The position numbers and the translations under genes are program-made. Of a DNA stretch of 64,000 nt, positions 50,816 to 58,860 are shown piece after piece; within the stretch, counting starts at the first letter, position 1, and the number at the start of each line of letters is the position of its first letter. The notes below the pieces were generated by a model. It saw only the letters and a program-made list of their open reading frames with translations. It was not told where the DNA came from and made no database searches. Source of the DNA: Halobacillus litoralis. GTDB taxonomy: Bacteria; Bacillota; Bacilli; Bacillales; Halobacillaceae. The stretch is from NCBI RefSeq assembly GCF_020171725.1, contig NZ_JAIVAJ010000004.1:1-64000 (forward strand), read 5' to 3'.

Positions 50816-51791
50816 AGGCTTGGAAAAGGAAATAAGAAATGACGAGATACATCACAATCATCATCAGCGAAGGCAGCATGTACCGCCATTGACCAGACGA
50901 GCGGTGGTGAAGGTGGACCCGTCTCAGCAGGAGGTAAATGACGAACAGGGTCATCGAAACGCCGAGCAGTACAATGTAGAGATGATTTTCCTGGATCGAT
51001 TCTAAGATCGGTCCTTTTCGGTATAGGATATCGGTTAGAACGAGCAGGTTGATGTTGAATAGGTTGCTGCCTAGAATCGAGCCGATCGCCATGTTGTAGT
51101 TGGCGAGCTTGAATGCGGCAAGGACGGTCACAAGCTCGGGGAGGGAGGTGGATACGGCGATCAAGAATCCTCCGATGAAGCTTGAGTCCAGTCCGGATAC
51201 TTCTGTGATGCGGTCCCCTGCGAGGGAAAGGATGCTTCCAGATAAAAAAACGACGATGGCAGCCACAGAGAATAGTGTAACGGCACCGCCGAGGCTCATG
51301 TCTTTGGCGGGAAGCTCCTCCTCTTCCTGTTCACGGTTCGTCATGTACCGGATGTAGACGATATACAGCATGACGATGATGAACATCTCGATTCCGATGC
51401 CTGAGAAGGGAATGGAAACCGGAGACAACAGGGCAAGCAGAATAATCAAAAGAAAGCAGAGTCCGACCAATGCTGGCGGGATGCTTTCTTTTGGATTGAT
51501 GCGCTGGTAGAAGCGGTGTTTCCGGTACACGACGTCGACCATCGCGAGAATCAGCAGGTTGAATACATTGCTGCCGAGCATGTTGCCAACGGCAAGGTCC
51601 GGGTTATCGATATAGATGGCGGTCAGGCTTGTTGTCAGCTCGGGTAGGGACGTGGCGCCGGCAATGAGGAACGTGCCGACGACGGCATCGCTGAGCGAAG
51701 ACTTGCGGCTGATGACATCGCCCGCCTGACTGAGAAAAACGGCTGCCGAGACGACAAGTGCTGCGGCCAGGAAGAAGATGATGTAGATCAT
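50814..51791 (-). CDS. CaCA-family sodium/calcium exchanger-like protein (second copy)
   Basis: 325 residues, about 10 helices. Alpha-repeats GTFLIAGATSLPELTTSLTA with VGNMLGSNVFN, and GGFLIAVSTSLPELVTVLAA with IGSILGSNLFN. Compared with 24246-25199 the FGTS motifs are AGATS and AVSTS, so ion preference may differ. Predicted to exchange Ca2+ or another cation with Na+. Monocistronic. Confidence 0.9.
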   Translation of the reverse strand: MIYIIFFLAAALVVSAAVFLSQAGDVISRKSSLSDAVVGTFLIAGATSLPELTTSLTAIYIDNPDLAVGNMLGSNVFNLLILAMVDVVYRKHRFYQRINPKESIPPALVGLCFLLIILLALLSPVSIPFSGIGIEMFIIVMLYIVYIRYMTNREQEEEELPAKDMSLGGAVTLFSVAAIVVFLSGSILSLAGDRITEVSGLDSSFIGGFLIAVSTSLPELVTVLAAFKLANYNMAIGSILGSNLFNINLLVLTDILYRKGPILESIQENHLYIVLLGVSMTLFVIYLLLRRVHLHHRSSGQWRYMLPSLMMIVMYLVISYFLFQA

Positions 51792-51890
51792 ATAGGGGCC
51801 CCTCTCTATGCTTGTGAGTTCTCATTGGTTTTCTGGTTCATTCCAATGTATGCTTGTCTACCCACCAGCATGAGGGAACCACATAAAAAA

Positions 51891-51952
51891 GAAGCGCGGG
51901 GACGGATCTACTGCTTCTTCATTTGGAAGCATCAGATCCGTCCCCGCGCTTC
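51891..51952 (-). terminator. long hairpin, GAAGCGCGGGGACGGATC family (second copy)
   Basis: 18-bp perfect stem with an inner GCTTC/GAAGC stem; on the minus strand it is followed by TTTTTT. It ends the DUF420 gene. Same family as 41344-41405. Confidence 0.85.
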
Positions 51953-51959
51953 AGCGAGG

Positions 51960-52496
51960 TTAGTAGTATGGCGAAATCATCAAGTACACGAGCACACCCG
52001 TCAAGCTGACATAGAGCCAGAGCGGCATTGTCCAGCGGGCAATTTTACGGTGCTTCTCGACTTTCATCGTAATCCCGCGTGCAAAGGTTAACAGCGCAAG
52101 GGGTACAATGACGGCAGCGAGCACGATGTGTGTGATGAGAATGAAGTAGTAGATCGTCTGCATGATGCCGTCTCCACCGTACGACGTCGAGGACGCCATC
52201 GAGTGGTAGGTCAAGTAGGATACGAGAAATAAGGCCGTTGTGGTGAAAGCCGCATAGATGAAGCGCTTATGCCACGTAATGTTTTTTTTCAAAATCATAT
52301 ACAAAGCCGCTAATAGGAACACGAACGTAAAGGAATTGAGTACGGCGTTCAACAGCGGTAGGATCGTTACATCGAAACCGGTCTGAGGTTCGAATTTAGG
52401 TATGAACAAAAGGGCGACGACGATGGCGTTGATCGCAATCGATAAGCCGACAACCCAGGGTACGTAGTTGAATTCTTTCTTCGTTGTCACAGTCAT
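51960..52496 (-). CDS. DUF420 membrane protein (CtaM/YozB-like)
   Basis: 178 residues with five membrane helices: LNAVLNSFTFVFLLAALYMI, ITWHKRFIYAAFTTTALFLV, SYLTYH, YYFILITHIVLAAVIVPLAL and KHRKIARWTMPLWLYVSLTG. Conserved histidines fit the DUF420 family; members such as CtaM are needed to mature haem-A cytochrome oxidases. No oxidase gene is in view. Monocistronic. Confidence 0.88.
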   Translation of the reverse strand: MTVTTKKEFNYVPWVVGLSIAINAIVVALLFIPKFEPQTGFDVTILPLLNAVLNSFTFVFLLAALYMILKKNITWHKRFIYAAFTTTALFLVSYLTYHSMASSTSYGGDGIMQTIYYFILITHIVLAAVIVPLALLTFARGITMKVEKHRKIARWTMPLWLYVSLTGVLVYLMISPYY

Positions 52497-52647
52497 CCTC
52501 CATCTCTATGAAGTTATTCCTTCTTAGTATAGTAAATTTGACCGTGGAATTCATCTTTAGAGCTGTGACAGATTTCGTAACAATGTGCCACAAGGCAGCA
52601 TCTGTTGTAAACTAGAGGAAGAAAATAGATGCGGAGGGAAGACGGAA

Positions 52648-53214
52648 GTGAAGCTGACAATTGAGATAAGCAAGCCCTTCTATGCTCAGATGAAAACTGT
52701 ACGGGACGCGATTCCACGTTCATTGTGGAACCGCGTTCGCGGGGAGGTTCATCTGAAAAGCGGGGGGCAATGTGAGCTATGTGGGACGAGCGGGGAAGAG
52801 AAGCTCCACGCGCATGAGGTGTGGGCGTATGATGAAGAGAATTTCCTCTTGATTTTGACCGAAATTCAGTCACTGTGTAAAGCCTGCCATGACCTGAAGC
52901 ACTTCCATCATGCCGTTCTTAGAATCAAGGACAGGAAACGGAAAGAGCGGGTCATGAAGAAGTTGAAGAAGCATTTTATGACTGTGAATGACTGCACGGA
53001 AAAAGAGTTCATCAGGCATTACCGGAATCAGCTGGCGAAAAGCGGCCTCGATCCAGCGGAAAGGTCGCTTGAGGATTTGGTGGACCGGAGAGAGCAGTTG
53101 GAGAGGGAAGAATTTTTGATGGAGCAGGATTGGCGGTTTGTGATTGGGGAAGGGATTCCTTTTGCGGAAGAGATCAAGTTGAATTTGAATGGAAAAGGTT
53201 TGCTTTCCTTGTGA
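52648..53214 (+). CDS. HNH endonuclease-like zinc protein
   Basis: 188 residues from GTG 52648, 9 nt after GGAGGG. The zinc-bound HNH core is CELCGTSGEEKLHAHEVWAY, then a second pair CKACHDLKHFHH; the HAHEVW histidine is the likely metal/catalytic residue. The C-terminal half is helical and charged. Stand-alone HNH proteins of this type may be nucleases; activity unproven. Confidence 0.78.
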   Translation: MKLTIEISKPFYAQMKTVRDAIPRSLWNRVRGEVHLKSGGQCELCGTSGEEKLHAHEVWAYDEENFLLILTEIQSLCKACHDLKHFHHAVLRIKDRKRKERVMKKLKKHFMTVNDCTEKEFIRHYRNQLAKSGLDPAERSLEDLVDRREQLEREEFLMEQDWRFVIGEGIPFAEEIKLNLNGKGLLSL

Positions 53215-53514
53215 AGCCATTCGTATTTAAGTAAGCAGGGTTCTCTTTAAGATTACAAATCACGTTGTCTACTGTTGTTCTATTAGGTCTTATGGGACTA
53301 GCAATGGCTGAGTGTTCATATGGGATATTATGGTAATTTGTGTAGAGTTGCGGTCATGATCATTTGGTACAAGCTTGAAGGAAATCGTACAGAGAAATCG
53401 ATAGAGTGTGGTGCGAGCGGAAATCCTGTGTCAGGGTTTCCGCTTTTCTGTTGGAGAGAGCAAAATATGTTATCTTTGTTGTATATATTTCCATTCCATC
53501 GAAGGAGGACTCGG
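53215..53514 (+). other. 300-bp intergenic region with a terminator-like hairpin
   Basis: The only structure seen is AGCGGAAA-CCTG (from 53416) pairing with CAGG-TTTCCGC(T) (to 53444), followed by TTTCTG; it may end the HNH transcript or act in the leader of the next gene. Confidence 0.5.
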
Positions 53515-54135
53515 GTGCATAAAATCTACTTATCTATCATCGCACTGCTGGTTTTACTTGTCGCATTTCTATGGACGTCACCAGAGGACACCCCACCTGT
53601 TGAAGAGGAGGAGACTGCTTCTGGTGAAGTCGATCCGCTTACCTTTTATGACGATTATTTTTCGGGAATCAAGCCAAAAGAAGGACTATTTGCGAACCGG
53701 AAGTCGGCGGCGATTGATCTCGATTTAGTTCCGTCTGAAGAAAAGAAGTCCTATGCTGCCGCGCTTTTGTTAGAGGCTAGAGTTTCGATGAACGCAGAAC
53801 GAGAAATCGTATTTCCTACCCAAGATCAACTCGCATCTTTATTTTCTCCGACGGACCTTCAACTGCAAAAGCTTCAAGAAGATGAAAACTCCGAGCTCGC
53901 TGAAAAAATTGCTCAAAGCTACATTCAGGTGAGGCAGGCCGGTAAGCTGGTGGAGGACGACCGGCTCCGTGAGCATCTGTACGCTCTCTCCAAGCAGTTC
54001 TCAGAAATCGAGCCTTATCGAAAAGAAAACCTTTATGATTTCAGTGTTGCTTTCTATGAATATAGGGATGCCGTGGAGCAGCTTGTGCTTATAACGGATT
54101 CTTTTGATGAGGGAAAAAGTGAAACGGACTGGTGA
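53515..54135 (+). CDS. membrane-anchored extracytoplasmic protein, unknown
   Basis: 206 residues from GTG 53515, after GAAGGAGGACTCGG. One N-terminal helix (KIYLSIIALLVLLVAFLW), an acidic linker (EEEETASGE), then a mainly helical domain. Not recognised. Confidence 0.65.
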   Translation: MHKIYLSIIALLVLLVAFLWTSPEDTPPVEEEETASGEVDPLTFYDDYFSGIKPKEGLFANRKSAAIDLDLVPSEEKKSYAAALLLEARVSMNAEREIVFPTQDQLASLFSPTDLQLQKLQEDENSELAEKIAQSYIQVRQAGKLVEDDRLREHLYALSKQFSEIEPYRKENLYDFSVAFYEYRDAVEQLVLITDSFDEGKSETDW

Positions 54136-54189
54136 TGAAATGCGTATGTAAGGAAATGGGTTTTCCTGTTTCTGGGTTGTGGGAGTTTA

Positions 54190-54440
54190 ATCGACGTTCT
54201 GAGCTCTGGAGTCGGTTGAAAGGTCGAATATATTGATATAATCGACGTTTTGAGAGGTTGAGAAGTTCGAAACGTCGATAATATGGTTTTTATCGACGTT
54301 CTGAGCTCTAGAGTCGTGTGAAAGGTCGTATATATTCATATAATCGACGTTTTGAGAGATTAAGAGGGAAGAAACGTCGATGATCTAGTTTTTATCTACA
54401 TGATGAGTCCAGTAGGTGAAGAAAAGGTCGATAAAAAGGA
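54190..54440. repeat. 102-bp structured tandem repeat (2 full copies plus a decayed third)
   Basis: Units begin ATCGACGTTCTGAGCTCT at 54190 and 54292; a degenerate third begins at 54394. Each full unit contains a 10-bp inverted repeat ATCGACGTTT/AAACGTCGAT (54241-54279 and 54343-54381). Non-coding on both strands. Confidence 0.85.
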
Positions 54441-54449
54441 GGAAGGTTT

Positions 54450-54893
54450 GTGCTGTACACGATTCATCCGAAGCGGCTGTATTTGGTGGCTTCGATCTTA
54501 GGTCCATTTCTTTTCATTACCTTTGGATGGGGCGAGGCTTCACTGGCTTTGCAAGTGGCCGTCATCGCTGGCGTCTTGATCGGGACGGTGATGATTTCGC
54601 TGGTTCGCTTTTCCTGCGAGATCCAGGCGCATTCGCTCTATTATCGTATCTCTTTTTTGAAAAAGACGTTATTTGAAAAAGAGATCAAAGCTGAGGACAT
54701 CTCCAGTATCAAATTTTTCCGATCAGGGATGAATGAGAAAGCGGCTACGGTTTATCGGGAAGGAGGCAGAAAGGTCCGCTTTGTGGTGTTCAAAGTGCAT
54801 CATGCCTATGACCTGCTTGAGGCTTTTGGTGATGTAAATGATGTGAAAATGATGAAAACGAAGAACTATATTATGCTGCAACGTGCCGGGTAA
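54450..54893 (+). CDS. membrane protein, possibly PH-like
   Basis: 147 residues from GTG 54450, after AGGAGGAAGGTTT. Two membrane helices (about 10-48) are followed by a beta-rich cytoplasmic domain (FSCEIQAHSLYYRISFLKKT, then KAEDISSIKFFR and KVRFVVFKVHHAYDLLEAF), a layout typical of bacterial PH-domain membrane proteins. Function unknown. It precedes two Nudix genes closely. Confidence 0.7.
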   Translation: MLYTIHPKRLYLVASILGPFLFITFGWGEASLALQVAVIAGVLIGTVMISLVRFSCEIQAHSLYYRISFLKKTLFEKEIKAEDISSIKFFRSGMNEKAATVYREGGRKVRFVVFKVHHAYDLLEAFGDVNDVKMMKTKNYIMLQRAG

Positions 54894-54912
54894 ACGTGAA
54901 AGGAAGGATAGC

Positions 54913-55371
54913 GTGAGTGGAAGTTGTGGATGTTTTGCCGTCGTTCTGAATGAGAAGGGGCAGGTCCTGCTTGTGAAACGAAAAGACTATCCTGTCTGGG
55001 ATCTGCCGGGTGGAACATGGGAAGAAGGAGAGTCATTGGAAGAGTGTGCGATTCGGGAAACGGAGGAAGAGACAGGGTACCTCATTTCCATTTTGCATAA
55101 AACGGGTGAATATAATCTTCCTCAAGACGATGACCGGCAGCACGTTTTCAAAGCCGGAATTGTCGGGGGACAAGCAATCTCAGATGGACCGGAAACGGAA
55201 AAAGTGGAATGGTTCTCACCTGACAGGCTTCCTATTCTTATGATTCCTCATCGTAAGAAACAGATTAAAGACGCTTTAGAGGGTGGGTTTGTAAAGGAGA
55301 CGCTCGAGGTGTCTCCGTGGAAGCTCTCCCTGTTAAAAATGCTGGTCAAAGGTTTTCGAAGAGTTTTATAA
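54913..55371 (+). CDS. Nudix hydrolase (first)
   Basis: 152 residues from GTG 54913 with AAGGAAGGA upstream; the frame extends to GTG 54883 but without a site. The Nudix box is GGTWEEGESLEECAIRETEE then ETG, complete (G-x5-E-x7-RE-x2-EE-x-G). It hydrolyses a nucleoside diphosphate linked to another group. It starts 19 nt after the membrane gene and precedes a second Nudix gene by 18 nt. Confidence 0.9.
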   Translation: MSGSCGCFAVVLNEKGQVLLVKRKDYPVWDLPGGTWEEGESLEECAIRETEEETGYLISILHKTGEYNLPQDDDRQHVFKAGIVGGQAISDGPETEKVEWFSPDRLPILMIPHRKKQIKDALEGGFVKETLEVSPWKLSLLKMLVKGFRRVL

Positions 55372-55389
55372 AAATGATGAGGTGATACT

Positions 55390-55821
55390 ATGAGTACGAG
55401 ATTTGCGATGCCGGTTGCGATACATATCTTTTTTGTGCAGGAAGATCAGATCCTTTTATTGAAAAGGTCGAATACCGGATATGAGGACGGAAAATACAGT
55501 GTGGTGGCGGGTCACTTGGATGGCGATGAAGAAGTCCGGGAAGCGGCTCAGCGCGAGGCGCGCGAAGAAGCGGGTGTGGAGATAGGGCTTGAGGACGTGG
55601 AGCTGACAAGTGTGATGCACCGGAAGTCTGAAGAAGAGCGGATTGACTATTTTGCCGTTGTAGAAAAATGGAGCGGAGCTATACAAAACATGGAGCCGCA
55701 TAAATGTTCAGAGCTGAGCTGGCATGCGTTGGATGCTCTGCCGGATCCGATGATCGGTTATGTGAAAGAGGCGATTGGTTCGTATAGGAGGGGCGAGCGT
55801 TTTCTGAGTTATGGATTCTAG
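55390..55821 (+). CDS. Nudix hydrolase (second)
   Basis: 143 residues. The Nudix box is GHLDGDEEVREAAQREAREE then AGVEI, complete. FFVQEDQILLLKRSNTGYED is typical of MutT-like proteins acting on modified nucleotides. ATG 55390 follows ATGATGAGGTGATACT. Tandem with the previous Nudix gene. Confidence 0.9.
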   Translation: MSTRFAMPVAIHIFFVQEDQILLLKRSNTGYEDGKYSVVAGHLDGDEEVREAAQREAREEAGVEIGLEDVELTSVMHRKSEEERIDYFAVVEKWSGAIQNMEPHKCSELSWHALDALPDPMIGYVKEAIGSYRRGERFLSYGF

Positions 55822-56005
55822 TATGTGAACGGTGGTTTTTAACTTTCAGGGTGCGATTCATTTGTTCTTCCTCTCTAATCATAGCGGCACCTCCATTTAT
55901 TTCACGAATCGAAATATTTCAGTTATTATACATAATATACCATACTTCCGATAGAAGAATAGAAAGCAGAATATCCAATCTGGGGGAGAAAGAAGAGGTG
56001 CCGTT

Positions 56006-57244
56006 GTGAAAGAGAAAATAGAGAAATGGCAAATGGATGTGAAAGAAAAATTCGGATTGACTGATTATACGCTGGGTAGGTCTCATTTTTTCAGAAGAAT
56101 AACGACCGATCAGCTGACACAATTTACATATACGATGGAGTGGTTTCCGTCAGGGATTGAGCATATCGATGAGGACAATAATCCTGATGGTACGGCATCG
56201 ATTGAGGTGGATGCCCATACAGGAGAGTTGCTCTCATTCATAGCTGTCGGTGGGGTGCTTTATGCAGATTCTATAAAGCTTCAAAATGAGCAGGAAGTGA
56301 GAAGCTGGGTGGAAAGAGAATTGGGCATATCGCTTTCCGCTACGGAACTTCGCAGAGGAGATGACGGAGAATACCGTTTTATGAACGTGGTAGATGGTAT
56401 TTCGACGACCCCAGGGGCAGACATCAGGGTTCGTCTTGATTCGGAAGGAAGGCTCCTTTTCTTTTCACAGTTCGGACTTTTGACTACGCCTGAGCAGGTT
56501 GAAGAAGAGAGGTTTACCTTAAAGCTCGAGGACGTTAAGGAAATCGTCATGAAACAGCTTAAACAAATCGATTACCCCATTGTAGAAGAAAAACGCAACG
56601 TCTCTGTTTTTGCCATAGAAGAGATTTATATCACGAATGACGGCAAAATGACGATCCCATTCCCTTTGGAAAACTTGAAAGCGGGGATAGAGAAGGTGAT
56701 GACTTATACACCGTCGCCTGGTGAACCGTTTGAGGGAACAGGGCTCAACCTTTCTGAAGAAGTGACGATGGAGCAGGCGGAAAAAAGAGAGTCGCACCCT
56801 GGACTGGAGCCGATTACGTCAGAACAAGCCGCCCAGGCAGAGGCAGCGGTATTACGTTTTCTTCGCACCGAGTATCCTGAGGACAGTGGGAAGTGGACGT
56901 TGAAAACACTGGAACGGGAGCACGGACATTTGATGGCTCTTCTGAAACAGAACAGCGAGGGGACTGGTTTGTTCGAAGGAAAGCTGAAGGTGATGCTCTC
57001 CGAGGACGGGGAGGATGTGCTCAACTACTTAGATTCAGCTGTTTTTCAGGAAATAACGAAAGAATTTACTCCTGCCCTCGAGCCGCAATACACGAAAGAG
57101 CAGGCCTTCGACCGACTGAAAGACCACTTCGAGCTGCTGCCGAGGTATGTGCTGGATCAGAAGACGGGGATTTATAAGCTGTGTGCGCTGTTGGACTGTA
57201 AGCTCTGTGTGGATGCTCATACAGGAGAAGTGATTTCGCTCTAG
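56006..57244 (+). CDS. protein with PepSY/YcdB-like repeats
   Basis: 412 residues, no signal peptide visible. Domain ends carry the motif IEVDAHTGELLSF (about residue 75) and CVDAHTGEVISL at the C-terminus, plus IRVRLDSEGRLLFF, all typical of PepSY or YcdB/YcdC repeats. LEDVKEIVMKQLKQI and TKEQAFDRLKDHF are the preceding helices. PepSY units inhibit proteases or sense envelope state; function here unknown. GTG 56006 is used. Confidence 0.75.
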   Translation: MKEKIEKWQMDVKEKFGLTDYTLGRSHFFRRITTDQLTQFTYTMEWFPSGIEHIDEDNNPDGTASIEVDAHTGELLSFIAVGGVLYADSIKLQNEQEVRSWVERELGISLSATELRRGDDGEYRFMNVVDGISTTPGADIRVRLDSEGRLLFFSQFGLLTTPEQVEEERFTLKLEDVKEIVMKQLKQIDYPIVEEKRNVSVFAIEEIYITNDGKMTIPFPLENLKAGIEKVMTYTPSPGEPFEGTGLNLSEEVTMEQAEKRESHPGLEPITSEQAAQAEAAVLRFLRTEYPEDSGKWTLKTLEREHGHLMALLKQNSEGTGLFEGKLKVMLSEDGEDVLNYLDSAVFQEITKEFTPALEPQYTKEQAFDRLKDHFELLPRYVLDQKTGIYKLCALLDCKLCVDAHTGEVISL

Positions 57245-57267
57245 CTAGTATGAGAGGTGAGACAAGA

Positions 57268-57286
57268 GGGACGGTTCTCGTGTTTC
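57268..57286. repeat. inverted-repeat half, GGGACGGTTCTC
   Basis: GGGACGGTTCTCGTGTTTC; the inverse GGAACAAGAGAACCGTCCCC lies at 57568-57587, enclosing the small AUC-start ORF. Belongs to a palindromic family known to recur in Bacillaceae. Confidence 0.55.
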
Positions 57287-57331
57287 ATAGTGATTGGAAC
57301 GACAGGGACGTATCTTGTCCAATATAAAAAT

Positions 57332-57366
57332 GAAGCACGCGATCCCGTTCAAGGTTCGCGTGCTTC
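57332..57366 (-). terminator. terminator overlapping the small ORF's stop
   Basis: GAAGCACGCGA (57332-57342) pairs with TCGCGTGCTTC (57356-57366); minus-strand U-run ATTTTTATATT. Confidence 0.8.
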
Positions 57367-57510
57367 TTCTTTTTCATCAGCATCCCTTTTCTGATGTTTC
57401 AGTTCAACGAGCAGCTCTTCATTCAGTTCAATGAGTTTGTTGTTCTGATCGATCTGCTTCGATAGATAGAAGACCATGACCAGCAGTAAAATGATTATAA
57501 AAAAGATGAT
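57349..57510 (-). CDS. 53-residue membrane-anchored coiled coil, apparent AUC start
   Basis: The frame encodes IIFFIIILLLVMVFYLSKQI then a charged heptad tail (DQNNKLIELNEELLVELKHQ) and stops inside a terminator. An AAAGGAG site (57518-57524) lies exactly 7 nt before ATC at 57510. No ATG, GTG or TTG occurs in frame between the upstream stop and the membrane helix. So it either starts at AUC or has lost its start by mutation. Same architecture as 31337-31504. Confidence 0.55.
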   Translation of the reverse strand: MIFFIIILLLVMVFYLSKQIDQNNKLIELNEELLVELKHQKRDADEKEEAREP

Positions 57511-57567
57511 AGATAGGCTCCTTTCGATTTGAAATAGGGCTATGTATATGTCAAATCATAACATATT

Positions 57568-57587
57568 GGAACAAGAGAACCGTCCCC
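57568..57587. repeat. inverted-repeat half, GAGAACCGTCCC
   Basis: Inverse partner of 57268-57286; lies just 3' of the isochorismatase-like gene. Confidence 0.55.
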
Positions 57588-57594
57588 ACCGTTT

Positions 57595-58107
57595 TTAAAA
57601 GGCGATTTCTTCGGCAAGGACCGTATCCGCAAACCACCTTAGTGCGTCGTTGTGATGCTGGATGATCTGCTTAGCCGTGAGATTGTGTGAATCCCATGTG
57701 CCGTGCGTATCGACAGCGAGCGTCACCTTGTAATCCATGCTGAAGGCTCTGCGGCAGGTCGTATCGACGCAGATTTCGGTCTGGATGCCGGTGAGGATAA
57801 TGTGTTCTACGCCTTGTTTTTTCAATTCGTCATCCAGCGGCGTTTCGAAAAAGGCGTCGGGTGTGTGCTTCTCGATGATGGTGTCTTGATCGGTGGGCGC
57901 GATATCCGCGTGAATCTCCCAGTTTTCCGTGCCACGTTCCAACGGGGCCCCGGCTGGTGCGTTATGCTGGATATAGAAAATCGGGGTATTCGTGCTTCGT
58001 GCCCGGGTAATCAGGCTTTTCAGGTTCTCAAGAAGCTGTTCTCCGTTATGTACGGCTTCTTGGAACATGTAGTTCTGAACGTCGACAATCATCAGTGCTT
58101 TTTTCAT
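57595..58107 (-). CDS. isochorismatase-family cysteine hydrolase
   Basis: 170 residues. The catalytic triad is Asp (ALMIVDVQNYMF, residue 9), Lys (IIEKHTPDAFFETPL) and Cys (TGIQTEICVDTTCRRA), with the cis-peptide before it. Such enzymes hydrolyse amides or vinyl ethers (nicotinamidase-like). ATG follows AGGAGCG. Close behind the DUF4085-like gene on the same strand. Confidence 0.92.
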   Translation of the reverse strand: MKKALMIVDVQNYMFQEAVHNGEQLLENLKSLITRARSTNTPIFYIQHNAPAGAPLERGTENWEIHADIAPTDQDTIIEKHTPDAFFETPLDDELKKQGVEHIILTGIQTEICVDTTCRRAFSMDYKVTLAVDTHGTWDSHNLTAKQIIQHHNDALRWFADTVLAEEIAF

Positions 58108-58138
58108 AATACGCTCCTAAGTTCGAGCGGTTTTTTTC

Positions 58139-58780
58139 TCAAGTGTAGCTTGCTTCCAAACCTTTTATGGTGACCGTCCATTCCACTTCAGGGCAGTCAA
58201 AAAGCCCGCGAAAGGCGAATCCGTCCTCCGTTTTCTGCAGTTCGTGGTACAGCAGCCACTGTCCCACTTGGAGTGGTTGCGCAGCCTGCTGGGATTGGAT
58301 GCCTAGAAACGAGAGCGTGATGGTATTTTTTTCTGAAAATCCAGACTCCATATTCAAAACCATGTGAAGGGCGTCCGTTTCGTAGTTAACCTCTTCAATG
58401 ACCGCATCATGAAGACTGTCCGAGAATACGTCACGGGCTTTTTCGGATAAAAAGGGCAGCGCTTTCTCTGTCTGTTCCTCGGCCGCTTGGAGGACTTCGT
58501 TGAACTCGTTCTCTGCGTCTCTCTGAAACGAAAGGTAATCCTCCCTCACGGAATCTGGTAAACTCGGTTCGACGAGCGATCCTTCCTCAAGGTAGGGATG
58601 GAACCTCTCAGGCAGCGTTTGTTTGAGAAGAGGCTTTCCTTCCTTCAACTCATCCCGCAAGCTGTTTAAAGCATCGTCGTCCTCCTCTAAAAGTTCCTCC
58701 CACTCTTCACTTGATTCCGGTATCGGAAGCATCACTTTTATTAAAAAATCATCTTTGGCTTGTTGTGAGATATTCCACAT
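58139..58780 (-). CDS. DUF4085-like protein
   Basis: 213 residues starting MWNISQQAKDDFLIKVMLPI, with PERFHPYLEEGSLVEPSLPD and SVREDYLSFQRDAENEF, then FSDSLHDAVIEEV. I associate these with DUF4085 of Firmicutes; function unknown. Acidic, soluble. It lies 31 nt upstream of the hydrolase gene on the same strand. Confidence 0.7.
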   Translation of the reverse strand: MWNISQQAKDDFLIKVMLPIPESSEEWEELLEEDDDALNSLRDELKEGKPLLKQTLPERFHPYLEEGSLVEPSLPDSVREDYLSFQRDAENEFNEVLQAAEEQTEKALPFLSEKARDVFSDSLHDAVIEEVNYETDALHMVLNMESGFSEKNTITLSFLGIQSQQAAQPLQVGQWLLYHELQKTEDGFAFRGLFDCPEVEWTVTIKGLEASYT

Positions 58781-58860
58781 CTTTGACCACCTCTACTGAT
58801 ATTGTACAATATTGGAAGGATGATGTAATTGTATAATAGAGTAATAGGCTGAGGTGAAAC

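Noticed and set aside
54190-54440. Possible CRISPR or riboswitch
   Set aside because: Only two to three contiguous units and no resemblance to a riboswitch class I know.
55679-55882. 67-codon minus-strand ORF starting after a GGAGGTG site
   Set aside because: The site is good, but most of the frame is antisense to a Nudix gene and the composition is poor. At most the first 20 codons could be a small peptide; not supported enough.
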